The notes below the pieces were generated by a model that made no database searches, had not been told where the DNA came from, and was given only the letters and a program-made list of their open reading frames with translations. A stretch of 64,000 nt of DNA, taken from NCBI GenBank assembly GCA_937921775.1, contig CAKZUK010000019.1:1-64000 (forward strand), given 5' to 3'. Positions 54,005-63,079 of this stretch are shown piece by piece. Every line of letters starts with the position of its first letter. Within the stretch, counting starts at the first letter, position 1. Source of the stretch: an uncultured Saprospiraceae bacterium. Its GTDB lineage: Bacteria; Bacteroidota; Bacteroidia; Chitinophagales; Saprospiraceae. The position numbers were made by a program, and so were the translations under genes.

Positions 54005-57000
54005 ATGAAAATCAATACATCTATACTTCGGTTTAGAACAAAGCAGCTTTCATCCTATGATCTTCATAGGGCGTATAAAACGTCTATGCTTTTTGTTGTT
54101 CTCTTCATTATTTTTAGCAGTTTTACCTATTTGGGTGATAAGTCTACAATAAATTATAATTCTTCCAGCACTGTAGTCGCCACTTTAGAGTTAAGTAAAT
54201 CTGTAAATTCACCTACTCCAAGTAGTGGCGAAATTTTTACTTACACACTACAATATAGTTGTGCCAGCCTTGTTGACAATTGTACAGGAACTGTAATTAC
54301 TGACCCACTACCACCTGAAGTAGAATTTGTCGGTTTATCAGGTTCATCACATACCATCAATGAAGTTTATGATAGTGGTTCACATACCGTAAGTTTTACT
54401 TTCCAAAATACGCTTACAGCAGGTTCTACGGGCGAAGTACAGATAGATGTTCGATTTCCCAACGGTACCACAGCTAATGGAACAGTAGCTTCAAATACGG
54501 CAAGCATGACTGCGGATAATGCACCCAGTGTATCTTCCTCTGTCGACGCAACCGCCTTTGCTGAAGAAGACTTCGGTATCGAAAAATATATTGCTTCAGG
54601 AGGTGCGGTGGGTGGCTTAACCACTTATGGCTTCAGGGTTTGTAATAATAGGTTTACAGGAAATGGAGATCTTGGTCGACTAAACATTACAAATATATAT
54701 GTAATAGACACATTACCTGCCGGAGCAGTTTTAGTAGAAACAAAATTATCTGGTGGTACAGTAACCTCATACGATCCAGTTACAAATATTATACAATTTA
54801 CGGTAGCTGATCTCGATATTCAAGAATGTAAATATCCTCGGATAACTGTTCAGTTTCCCGATCCACCTTATCATATCGATACGACCATTACCAATATTGG
54901 ATATGCCTATGGTACTCCTCTTGGCGAAAGTGAAGTAGAAGTTTCCTCCTCTATTCTTCATGGATTCCTTACCCCTAACGCTACGGTAACTGCGGTTAAA
55001 ACAGTATCACATACTAATTTCAACCAAGGTACATTTGGATCTTTCGAATTAGATTTCGAAATCAACGGCACGGAGCCTTTTGATGATTTTTGTTTTACAG
55101 ATACTATACCGGCTGGCATAGAAATTTTGTCCTTTTTGCATGGAGGATATTATTACGGAGGGCTCACCGGAGCAGATAGTATGATAATGATCACCTACAC
55201 TACCAACTTGAACGGTCCACAGCTAGTCCCCGGATCTCCTTTCTCAAGGTATGGGCCAACAGGGAATGCTATTGATGGAGAAGATGATCTTGGATTGATT
55301 AGAGGTGGTCCTGAATATATTACTTCTATTAGTTGGTGCTTTGGAGATGTTCCTGCAGGATTTGGTATGTCCGATAAAGTACGATTAGACTTTAAGGTAA
55401 ACACAGATGCACTCGTAGGGCTTACCACAAACTGCATGGAATTCACTACTTCCTCTATCAGTCCTACCCCTCTTTTAGTAGAGGATTGTGTAGATTTTGA
55501 TATTACTGAAAATACGAATGACGCAGTTGCCTATCCTTGGAAAAGAATTATGAATCTACCGGCTAATGGGAAATTTAATCCTGGTGATACGGTCGAATTC
55601 AACTTAACTATACAAAACTCACCTTCTGCGACAATACCTTTAGTCAATCCTGAAATTTATGATTTATTACCTGAAGAACTAGAATATGTTTCTGGCTCTT
55701 GGAATATCCCCTCCTGGTCTACCCAGCTTTCCAGTCCACCAATTTTTACAGAAACATCAAATTATAATGGTACGGGAAGAACGCATTTATCTTGGTTATG
55801 GACAGGAGCATCGGCTGCTGATATTCCAGTTGGATCAGAAACTAACATAGCTTTTAAGACGGTCATTGCAGAGGATGCACTAGCTGGTGTTGATATCTTC
55901 TCCAATAGTTATGCTTTCACCGGACAGGGAAGTATTGGATGTACTAGCTATGAGCTAGTGGACATTTTTGATTTAAACAATAATGGAAATACAACGGAAT
56001 TACTTTGTTCTGATAGTATAAATATTAGTGTGAGTAGTTTGATTTCTTTGGAATCAGAAAAACTAGTAAAAGGCCAACTAGATAGTACTTACACTAAGTT
56101 TCCAGATGTTGCCAACTCTGTACCAGGTGGAATTACTGATTACATTCTAGAGATTCGAAATCTGGGAAACATAGCTATGGATAGCATCATTATTATTGAT
56201 ATTTTACCAGATGTAGGCGACCTTGGTGTAATTGACCCATTGGCTAGAGACTCTCGTTGGCGACCAAATTTGGTGAGTACCGTTAGCACCCCTCCCGGAG
56301 TAACTGTTTATTACAGTCTTGTCGCAAATCCTTGTAGAGATACAGAAGGCTTTGTCCCAACTGGTCCTGTTGGATGTACGGTTCCAAATTGGTCAACCTC
56401 GGCACCAACCGATTTAACAACTGTTCAATCTTTGAAATTTGACTTTGGGAGTACTCAACTACCTCCACAAGATACCTTTAGGCTCTCATGGGCCATGCGC
56501 GTACCAGTAAACGTTTTTACTAGTATTGGTGCTCAAGCTGATTCCATTGCATGGAATTCTTTTGGTTTTATTGGAAGGCGAACGGATACTGGGCAATACA
56601 CTTTGCCATCGGAGCCTGTAAAAGTTGGTACTGATGTAGATGATATCATGACCAATGTATTTGGCGATTTTGTTTGGGAAGATAGCAATCAAGACGGTAT
56701 TCAAAATCTAGGTGAACCCGGAATAAATGGAGTAAGAGTTGAACTATATAAAGATAATGGTGACGGACTAAGCAATCTGAACACAGACACACTTGTCAAT
56801 TTCACCTTGACGGCTAATGGTGGATACTATTTGTTTCCAAACTTGGATGATGGCGATTATTACGCTGTTTTCTACAAGCCTACTGCTATGGAAATTTCAT
56901 TGAACGATATTGGTGGTGACGACATGATTGACTCTGATGCTATACCCAGTACATTTAATGGATTTGACATAGCAATAAGTCCGATTGTAACGCTTGATAA

Positions 57001-57526
57001 TTTAGCCTTTGACTTGAGTTGGGATTTAGGTCTGTATGATTCTACCAATGGTGCTGTCGGAGATTATGTCTGGCATGACATAAATGGAAATGGCATTCAG
57101 GATGAATCCAATCTAGCAGGAATAAATGGTGTACAAATTTATTTATACGATAATGCCAGCCCATCTTCTCCAGTCGATTCGTTTATCACAACAAATGACA
57201 TCAATAATAATCCTGGTTACTTCTTATTCTCAAAAGTTAATCCTGGCGATTATTTTTTAGAATTAAATTTACCCAGCTCTGTTAGTTATACGACTCAGGG
57301 TCCAACAGGTTCTAGTGATACTTCTGACTCTGATTTTAATCCTACTACGAACCAAACAGAAACCTTCTCTGTTACAGCAGGAAATTATGACAATAGCTGG
57401 GATGCCGGTTTGATCCTTTCTGGTATTGAAAATTGTACCAATGGAATAGATGATGATGGAGACGGATTTATTGATACCGATGATACAGATTGCTGTTCTG
57501 CTAATGCTCCAAAATTATCGAAATAA
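54005..57526 (+). CDS. DUF11/SdrD-type surface adhesin-like protein
   Basis: 1173 aa. An N-terminal hydrophobic segment (about 27-45, SMLFVVLFIIFSSFTYLG) acts as a long signal. Several DUF11/isopeptide-like beta domains follow (VVATLELSKSVNSPTPSSG start; EKYIASGGAVGGLTTYGFRV; ETEKLVKG-like LESEKLVKGQ), each about 120-150 residues. Two SdrD_B-type Cna modules come next (FGDFVWEDSNQDGIQNLGEP; VGDYVWHDINGNGIQDE). It ends shortly after NCTNGIDDDGDGFIDTDDTD with no T9SS sorting domain or anchor visible, unlike the neighbouring giants, so it may be truncated or use another route. Structural or adhesive role inferred. Confidence 0.82.
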   Translation: MKINTSILRFRTKQLSSYDLHRAYKTSMLFVVLFIIFSSFTYLGDKSTINYNSSSTVVATLELSKSVNSPTPSSGEIFTYTLQYSCASLVDNCTGTVITDPLPPEVEFVGLSGSSHTINEVYDSGSHTVSFTFQNTLTAGSTGEVQIDVRFPNGTTANGTVASNTASMTADNAPSVSSSVDATAFAEEDFGIEKYIASGGAVGGLTTYGFRVCNNRFTGNGDLGRLNITNIYVIDTLPAGAVLVETKLSGGTVTSYDPVTNIIQFTVADLDIQECKYPRITVQFPDPPYHIDTTITNIGYAYGTPLGESEVEVSSSILHGFLTPNATVTAVKTVSHTNFNQGTFGSFELDFEINGTEPFDDFCFTDTIPAGIEILSFLHGGYYYGGLTGADSMIMITYTTNLNGPQLVPGSPFSRYGPTGNAIDGEDDLGLIRGGPEYITSISWCFGDVPAGFGMSDKVRLDFKVNTDALVGLTTNCMEFTTSSISPTPLLVEDCVDFDITENTNDAVAYPWKRIMNLPANGKFNPGDTVEFNLTIQNSPSATIPLVNPEIYDLLPEELEYVSGSWNIPSWSTQLSSPPIFTETSNYNGTGRTHLSWLWTGASAADIPVGSETNIAFKTVIAEDALAGVDIFSNSYAFTGQGSIGCTSYELVDIFDLNNNGNTTELLCSDSINISVSSLISLESEKLVKGQLDSTYTKFPDVANSVPGGITDYILEIRNLGNIAMDSIIIIDILPDVGDLGVIDPLARDSRWRPNLVSTVSTPPGVTVYYSLVANPCRDTEGFVPTGPVGCTVPNWSTSAPTDLTTVQSLKFDFGSTQLPPQDTFRLSWAMRVPVNVFTSIGAQADSIAWNSFGFIGRRTDTGQYTLPSEPVKVGTDVDDIMTNVFGDFVWEDSNQDGIQNLGEPGINGVRVELYKDNGDGLSNLNTDTLVNFTLTANGGYYLFPNLDDGDYYAVFYKPTAMEISLNDIGGDDMIDSDAIPSTFNGFDIAISPIVTLDNLAFDLSWDLGLYDSTNGAVGDYVWHDINGNGIQDESNLAGINGVQIYLYDNASPSSPVDSFITTNDINNNPGYFLFSKVNPGDYFLELNLPSSVSYTTQGPTGSSDTSDSDFNPTTNQTETFSVTAGNYDNSWDAGLILSGIENCTNGIDDDGDGFIDTDDTDCCSANAPKLSK

Positions 57527-57573
57527 GTAGTATTACAATGGCCTTTATGACTAAGTAAGTGCTTTACTATTTT

Positions 57574-57951
57574 TTATGCCTTTAATGCAGTTACCTGAAT
57601 TTCGATTTTCATTTTATCATCAGCCAATCCAGCAGCGATCATGGTAGCGGCTGGCTTTACCTTACCAAAATATTTCCGAAGGACAGGCCAGCATTCTTCA
57701 AAGTCTGCAGTATCAGGAAGGATGTACATGACGCGAACTACATCGGACATAGCTGCTTCAGCTTTCTCTAGCGCTTTGACTATATTTTGTAGACATTGCT
57801 CCGTTTGTTCTACTACATCGTCGGAGATCGTCATGCTGTCATAATTGTAGCCAGTGGTACCGGAAACGAAAACCCAGTTCCCTTGCACTACTGCTCTTGA
57901 ATATCCGATTTTTTCTTCGAAGCTTGAACCTGAGGATATTAGTTTTTTCAT
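57574..57951 (-). CDS. Rid-family (YjgF/YER057c/UK114) protein
   Basis: 125 aa from ATG 57951 (MKKLISSGSSFEEKIGYSRAV); 14 upstream codons are ignored. Fold markers: VQGNWVFVSGTTGYN, EQTEQCLQNIVKALEKA, DVVRVMYIL, VLRKYFGKVKPAATMI and the C-terminal KIEIQVTALKA. True RidA imine deaminases have an Arg-x-Cys motif where this reads PAATMIAAG, so the key Arg is absent and it probably belongs to a non-RidA subfamily of unknown substrate. Convergent with the DUF11 gene. Confidence 0.9.
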   Translation of the reverse strand: MKKLISSGSSFEEKIGYSRAVVQGNWVFVSGTTGYNYDSMTISDDVVEQTEQCLQNIVKALEKAEAAMSDVVRVMYILPDTADFEECWPVLRKYFGKVKPAATMIAAGLADDKMKIEIQVTALKA

Positions 57952-58158
57952 GATTTTTATTTTATAATTTTGTTTGTATATTCTCCTTATCAATCAACAT
58001 CATTACTAGTTGAAATCTTGTAAAGATAAAGATACTCCCGTTTATTTTGTACTTTCGTACCACATTCGAATTTTGTTTGTTTATGCTACCGACACTTTTA
58101 TAGTACGGGCTGACCAAGTTGAGAGATGTATTTCTTCAATATTTGTAAACAAACAAAA

Positions 58159-59715
58159 ATGGAAAACCCATCTTTTGAGCTAGAGTCTATCTGTCTGTTT
58201 TCGGAGAGTGGTGTTTGGCAATTGAATCAAGATTATTATAAGGAGGCAGGCCTTAGTGCTTGGCAAGACAACGTGGTACCGCATCAGATGACCAGCAATT
58301 CGAAAGTGGGCAAAAGCTACGCAGAACTAATTTTAGGATTATTACGCGATCTTTCTTTTAAAAACAAAACAACTGAAACGGTTTACATTTTAGAACTCGG
58401 CGCTGGTCATGGTCGCCTAGCCTTCCATGTCCTCAAGCACTTGGAGTATCTTACTTCAAATTTAAATATTAAGCTCCCTCCCTATTGCTATATCATTAGC
58501 GACATTGTAGAAGCTAGTTTTCCTTTCTTCCTGAATCACCCGCAGTTACAAACTTTTTTTGACGAAGGCAAAGTAGACGTTTGCTACTTTGACGCAACCG
58601 AGAGTAAAGAATTAGATTTGCTCCATTCAAAAATAAAAATAAAAACACAAGACCTAGAGCAGCCCCTTGTCCTGATTGCCAATTACTTTTTTGATTCCAT
58701 TCCTACCGATTTATTCTACATTAAAAACAAAAAACTTTCGTCCTGTCTCTCTGCCCTACATTCTGACAAAGATCCAGACAACTTGAGTGAAGAAGAATTA
58801 ATCGACCATATGAAAATAAAGTTTTTCAAAGAAAAAGTGGAAGGCCCATTTTACGAAGAACCTATTTACAATGAAATTCTAGACGATTATAAAGATCAGA
58901 TTACTGATTCTCATATTTTCTTTCCAAAGGCAGGTTTTCAATGTTTAAGTAATTTACAAAATTTGTCAAAGCAGGGTGCCATGTTATTGTCTATGGACAA
59001 AGGCTTCCATAGGCTGGAAGAGCTAGAAAACAAAGAGGCGCCAGAATTAATTTTACACGGTAGTTTCTCAATTTGGGTAAACTATCATGCTTTTAATTTA
59101 TTCTGTCAAAAGCAAAATGGAAAATCTCTGATCCCTTCTTCCGCTTCATTTTATTCGCCAGTGGTTTGTTTGTTACTGATGCCCGATGCCGAAGATTACA
59201 AAGAAACGGTAGCCAGTTATGAAAACCACGTCAATCGTTTTGGGCCCGATGATTTCAATGGCATTAAGCGCCTAACCTATAATACCATCTCTCGATTAAA
59301 CCTAAAAGAATTATTGGCATTACTGAAGCTAAGTCATTATGATTCTACTTTTACTTCTAAACTATTGCCTCGACTTAAGCAGGTAATGGTTCAAATTTCT
59401 ATAGTAGAGCGTATCCGATTAATGGAAACCTTGACTAAGATTTGGGAAATGTATTTCAACATTAATGAACCTTTGGATTTGGCTTATGAGATTGGTGGTT
59501 TGTTTTATGACTTAGGCTATTACCAAAAAGCCTTAGTTTATTTTGCCCATTCAACCTTGCAGTTTGGCGATAAAGCAGATGTATATTACAATCAGGCTTT
59601 ATGCCATTATCAGCTGAATGAGGATGTAAGATTTGAGGAGGTACGTGCGGCTGGAAAATTGCGATTTCCGGATTATGTACGGTTTGGTGAATTGGATGGT
59701 TTGGATATGCGATAG
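58159..59715 (+). CDS. MidA/NDUFAF7-like methyltransferase with TPR-like C-terminus
   Basis: 518 aa from ATG 58159 (A-rich leader); the upstream ATG 58126 adds 11 odd residues. The SAM-binding motif YILELGAGHGRLAFHVL is near residue 85, followed by CYIISDIVEAS and LVLIANYFFDSIPTDLF, which resembles the substrate-site region of MidA-type arginine methyltransferases. The C-terminal third (about 370-518) is helical with TPR-like units (LGYYQKALVYFAHSTLQ, ADVYYNQALCHYQLN). No signal peptide. The protein substrate is unknown; MidA-likeness is inferred from motif spacing only. Confidence 0.75.
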   Translation: MENPSFELESICLFSESGVWQLNQDYYKEAGLSAWQDNVVPHQMTSNSKVGKSYAELILGLLRDLSFKNKTTETVYILELGAGHGRLAFHVLKHLEYLTSNLNIKLPPYCYIISDIVEASFPFFLNHPQLQTFFDEGKVDVCYFDATESKELDLLHSKIKIKTQDLEQPLVLIANYFFDSIPTDLFYIKNKKLSSCLSALHSDKDPDNLSEEELIDHMKIKFFKEKVEGPFYEEPIYNEILDDYKDQITDSHIFFPKAGFQCLSNLQNLSKQGAMLLSMDKGFHRLEELENKEAPELILHGSFSIWVNYHAFNLFCQKQNGKSLIPSSASFYSPVVCLLLMPDAEDYKETVASYENHVNRFGPDDFNGIKRLTYNTISRLNLKELLALLKLSHYDSTFTSKLLPRLKQVMVQISIVERIRLMETLTKIWEMYFNINEPLDLAYEIGGLFYDLGYYQKALVYFAHSTLQFGDKADVYYNQALCHYQLNEDVRFEEVRAAGKLRFPDYVRFGELDGLDMR

Positions 59716-59798
59716 GGGGAATGACAATGACAAATGCAATGACAATAACAATTTTCCTACTAACGTAAGAGAACATTCTAAGAGCAGGTATTCGCGTT

Positions 59799-60028
59799 CT
59801 AATTCTTCACCGCCGTCCCCGTAATCTTAACTTTCCCTCCAAACGGCAAAGCTTCCGCTTGATATATAGTTCGCGCAGGTCGTTTACCTTCTGGAAACAA
59901 TTCGATGTGCAACTGATTTATTGTAGGGAGATCGTTCAAATCATTAAACGCAATATCAATAAACACCACATCATCTTTTTCTTTGGTAAACCTTCACCTT
60001 CTGTTATGTACTGCTTTTTCTTGTTCAT
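59799..60028 (-). pseudogene. RidA-family pseudogene (internal deletion and frameshift)
   Basis: Read on the minus strand, ATG 60028 opens MNKKKQYITEGEGLPKKK, an N-terminus typical of RidA-family proteins, but this frame stops after 30 codons. Shifting frame near 59975 gives a continuous C-terminal half: DDVVFIDIAFNDLNDLPTIN, ELFPEGKRPARTIYQAEALP and FGGKVKITGTAVKN, ending at TAG 59799. This keeps the Arg-containing PARTIYQAEALPFG motif. About 70 middle codons (the VSGQ...A..N...L part) are missing at the junction. So this is the remnant of a second Rid paralogue, 1.8 kb from an intact one. Confidence 0.8.
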
Positions 60029-60090
60029 TTTTTTATTAGTATGACTCAAAACTACTTTAATTAATTGGGATCATCCCGTGAAAGTCAAAC

Positions 60091-60438
60091 TCAATTTTCC
60101 AAATACTCCGATCGTCCCTTCCCTACTCCACCGCCTATCCATTCCCAATCAAGCGATAATCTTATCTTGCCATCAGGATCAATTTTTATCTTGGCTATAG
60201 CTTTTCCTGCTTTGAGCTCACCTTCTGTGGTCATGCATTGGTATAACATGTTTAGTTTATCTTTTTCAATTTTTGCGATTATTTTCCCATAAGTAATGGT
60301 CCCACCTTGGTAGTCGGCGGTTACTAATTTGCCATCTTGTTTATATTCGAAGATGGTATCGCCTGTTACTTTTCCTTTGTCGGTGTTTTCGATTAAGGAG
60401 AATTTTTTGTTGTTGAAATTGAATTTGGAAAGATTCAT
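60091..60438 (-). CDS. Small beta-rich protein of the family mislabelled N-acetylglutamate synthase
   Basis: 115 aa, no signal peptide. The pattern FNNKKFSLIENTDKGKVTGD, TIFEYKQDGKLVTADYQGG, GKIIAKIEKDKLNMLYQCM, TTEGELKAGKAIAKI, GKIRLSLDWEWIGGG matches small lipocalin-like cytosolic proteins that databases often call N-acetylglutamate synthase without evidence. No acetyltransferase motif is present. ATG start with an A-rich leader. Function unknown. Confidence 0.75.
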   Translation of the reverse strand: MNLSKFNFNNKKFSLIENTDKGKVTGDTIFEYKQDGKLVTADYQGGTITYGKIIAKIEKDKLNMLYQCMTTEGELKAGKAIAKIKIDPDGKIRLSLDWEWIGGGVGKGRSEYLEN

Positions 60439-60800
60439 TGTCTTTTATTTTTTGCAAATTGCTTAAAGTATTCCCCCTGAGCAAGGGTATTTAGTTTGTA
60501 AATAGCCGCGCGTTTTGAATCATTTGCTCTTTCAAAATTTCCTTCTGACTTTGAATACATCAATTGGTAAAACTAAAATTCATTTTTTTATTTAATTAGC
60601 TAAGTAGTTTGACTTAGCACTTAATAATGAGATCCACTCTCAGTCACCAAATATAACAAAAACCCCAACGAATCACCTAAGCTCCATTGAAGTAAAATAC
60701 CAATTCCGATGTAAGGACATAACTGTTCAGCTGTCAGTAACACGCAACAAGCAAGTCGCATTACTCACAACTGAACAGCCTTTGAACTAACTATAAAAAC
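60439..60800. other. Intergenic region downstream of cytolysin-like gene
   Basis: 362 bp with the hairpin at 60723-60778 and a 12-bp match to the upstream block at 53474 (60602-60613). No ORF. Confidence 0.4.
60723..60778 (-). terminator. Long hairpin after cytolysin-like gene
   Basis: CTGTTCAGCTGTCAGTAA and TTACTCACAACTGAACAG pair over 18 bp with two mismatches around a loop of about 20 bases, 23 bp past the stop. There is no long U-tract, so it may be a terminator or mRNA-stabilising structure. Confidence 0.55.
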
Positions 60801-62642
60801 TTATAATTTAAAAGGTCCAAAATATTTTATGTTGTCACTGTCTTCCCAATCGACCACCATATATCTTCTCCCCGCCTTATCAACTGTAGCAAAAACTAAG
60901 TCATCCAGACGAGTAATGGCACCTATACCTTCAGGGAATTTATTTGAATCCGGACCTCCGGTAAAGATATTCGTTGAGCCTTCTTCTGAAGTCGCAATAT
61001 CGATGTATGGATCTAAAAACTGTCTGGTTCCTGCAGTATTGATCGTAATAGTTCCAAATGGGAAATAGTCGCATATCGCAGATATACCTTCTGTTTCAAA
61101 ATGGCTAATCAATTCGTAGTTTCCAACTAAGCCTGTGTTAACCGTTGGGTTATTACCGGTGAGCCATCCGGACATATGCCGATTACCTAATTTATTAATC
61201 CAAATATGCTCCTTGTAGGTTCCCCCATTCCCATCAGGCATCATGAATGTACCACCTGCGCCTATACCTACGAGTGGAAATTCATTCAAGGTTCCTAAAT
61301 TATTTTGTTGAATTAAATCTAATGGGTGATCATATGGTCCTGAAAGGATTCCTTGATAATCTAAGACACAACGATAACCAGTACTATCTACAAACATCAT
61401 TGGTAAATCTGCATTGTCAAACACTTCAACAGCATCCAACCGCACCATGGCGCATATTGGCCCACCCAACAAATCATACACGCCCGTCCAATGTGCAGTG
61501 GCAGGAGGTGCTGGTAAGGCACTAGTTACTAGGCATGTTTTTCTTTCGTAATCAGTAGCCAGTTGCACAGCCACCACTTGATTCGTTTTTACAGATTGTA
61601 CTTTATAAGAGACAGGGACTGCTGCTCGTATGTCGGTCGATCTTTGAAGAATTTCAGTTAGATCTCCTAAGTTATTTTTTGTCAATCCACCAGCTTCAAT
61701 CGTAACAGCGGCATCACCACCTAAGGCAAATATTTTTATGTTTACTTCTTCAATAGATTCAAAATAATCCGATTCAAATTCTCCCCCGCCGCTTTGCGTC
61801 AAGGTTTCAAAAGAACCCTCCACGGCTGTTTTTAATTCAGCTTCACTTGAAGATGATTCGATTAGCATATAAAATATTCTACCATAATTCACAGATGATA
61901 GATAACAAGGCGGGTTGCCCGGTCCAGTAAAACGCTCCAAATCTTCAGGGTCAGCATCTTCGTGAAAAAAGTCTTCCGGTTTTGTTGGCGCAGAAAAGGA
62001 TAAGGTATAAAAAGTTTGATCTAAAGTAACCATCATTCGACTATAGGTCGTATTACTTGAAAAAGACAAACGACCTGAAACAGAACCCCAGGCATTAGTA
62101 TAATCTGCCTTTATTTTATAAGCGAACTCTTCTTCACTTTGTATAATGGATTTATTAAATTGAAAATTAGCAGGAATAACAGAGTTCTCATCTTTTCCTG
62201 CTAAAATCTGATTTGCTGCTGTCGTCACAGATCCTAAAGAGATCTCATCTACATATACAGAACTGACATCATTGCCGTCCAATATCGAAATGGTGATATC
62301 ACCTCCTGCACGGTCTGCCAAAATTTCATCTGGACTTGCTTTGTAAAGCGAAGCACCTTGTATCAAATTTCCGGGATAAACGACATTGGCATTTGGGCTA
62401 AACAAGGAAAAACCATTATCACCACCTAGTGCATCTTGTATAGATATGTGTTCGGAAACGCAGGTCCAGATTTCATCACCTACCTGGCTTTCCGTTTCAC
62501 CCAATGGTGTCACTTCTGTTGAATAATTTATATCTCCAAACGCTCCAGAATCATTGAGTAGGTCATTGTAGGAGAGCATTTTATTTTTGCCACAGTGAGA
62601 CAGGATAAATAGAAGGCCTATTAGAACCGTAAGTTTTTTCAT
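60801..62642 (-). CDS. Cytolysin-superfamily (CDC-like) lipoprotein with hemopexin-like C-terminus
   Basis: 613 aa lipoprotein (lipobox LSHC, Cys17). Residues about 60-370 follow cholesterol-dependent cytolysins domain by domain: NVVYPGNLIQGASLYKASPD, GGDITISI, FSAPTKPEDFF, CYLSSVNYGRIFYMLIES (YGR core motif), FALGGDAA, and PVSYKVQSVKTNQVVAVQ followed by TDYE at the D3/D2 exit. Domain 4 with its undecapeptide is absent. Instead, about 385-613 reads as four repeats of (h)GIGAxx...(D/N)xxGxRxM (starting near 393, 457, 510, 570), like a four-bladed hemopexin propeller. Pore-forming potential is inferred from the family; the propeller would supply target binding. Divergent from the lipoprotein at 63080, with matching promoter motifs. 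Confidence 0.85.
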   Translation of the reverse strand: MKKLTVLIGLLFILSHCGKNKMLSYNDLLNDSGAFGDINYSTEVTPLGETESQVGDEIWTCVSEHISIQDALGGDNGFSLFSPNANVVYPGNLIQGASLYKASPDEILADRAGGDITISILDGNDVSSVYVDEISLGSVTTAANQILAGKDENSVIPANFQFNKSIIQSEEEFAYKIKADYTNAWGSVSGRLSFSSNTTYSRMMVTLDQTFYTLSFSAPTKPEDFFHEDADPEDLERFTGPGNPPCYLSSVNYGRIFYMLIESSSSEAELKTAVEGSFETLTQSGGGEFESDYFESIEEVNIKIFALGGDAAVTIEAGGLTKNNLGDLTEILQRSTDIRAAVPVSYKVQSVKTNQVVAVQLATDYERKTCLVTSALPAPPATAHWTGVYDLLGGPICAMVRLDAVEVFDNADLPMMFVDSTGYRCVLDYQGILSGPYDHPLDLIQQNNLGTLNEFPLVGIGAGGTFMMPDGNGGTYKEHIWINKLGNRHMSGWLTGNNPTVNTGLVGNYELISHFETEGISAICDYFPFGTITINTAGTRQFLDPYIDIATSEEGSTNIFTGGPDSNKFPEGIGAITRLDDLVFATVDKAGRRYMVVDWEDSDNIKYFGPFKL

Positions 62643-62722
62643 TGATCAATTGATTTAATGTTATAGAATTATGAATACTCAGCAATACTATGTCTGTTGG
62701 CACAAAAATGAAAGAATAGTGC

Positions 62723-62740
62723 GTGGACAAAGGGTGGACA
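62723..62740 (-). promoter_or_regulatory. Tandem TGTCCAC operator-like motif, cytolysin side
   Basis: Minus strand TGTCCACCCTTTGTCCAC: two TGTCCAC half-sites 11 bp (one helical turn) apart, ending 80 bp before the cytolysin-like ATG. TTTG within it is followed 17 bp on by CATTTTTG, a one-mismatch -7 box, so the motif overlaps the likely -33 element. Confidence 0.6.
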
Positions 62741-62891
62741 ACTCCATAACTAACTGATTTACAGGTGAATAGTTTTTCTATTTTTTTCTAAAAAAACAGT
62801 TCTTCGACAAATTTTAAAGTGCTGTGATATTCCCTTTCTGCTTCTCCTGCATTGCTAACAGCATTTCGTTTTCTTCGATCCAATCAAAATT

Positions 62892-62911
62892 TAGTACTCT
62901 GTAACATAAAT
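62892..62911. repeat. Third copy of TACTCTGTAACATAA repeat
   Basis: TAGTACTCTGTAACATAAAT matches the ends of the element at 13684-13854 and lies midway between the two lipoprotein genes. A solitary copy here, without its inverted partner. Confidence 0.5.
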
Positions 62912-62988
62912 TTAGTATTCAGAAATCGGTCTAAATATAAAAGCTTGTTCAAAGCGATTTAAGATAATAATCTCTACATTTTACCTAG

Positions 62989-63006
62989 TGTCCACTCTTT
63001 GTCCAC
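62989..63006 (+). promoter_or_regulatory. Tandem TGTCCAC operator-like motif, lipoprotein side
   Basis: TGTCCACTCTTTGTCCAC, one mismatch from the motif upstream of the cytolysin-like gene, in the same orientation relative to its own gene and 73 bp before the ATG at 63080. Confidence 0.6.
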
Positions 63007-63079
63007 CCTCTAGAATAGCATCCAGCGACTATTGTTCCTATCATTGTTTATTACTTAATTTTTCATTAAACTGATTTTT

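Noticed and set aside
59859-60044. 61-codon + strand frame over the RidA remnant
   Set aside because: The opposite strand carries clear RidA sequence; this frame is its shadow.
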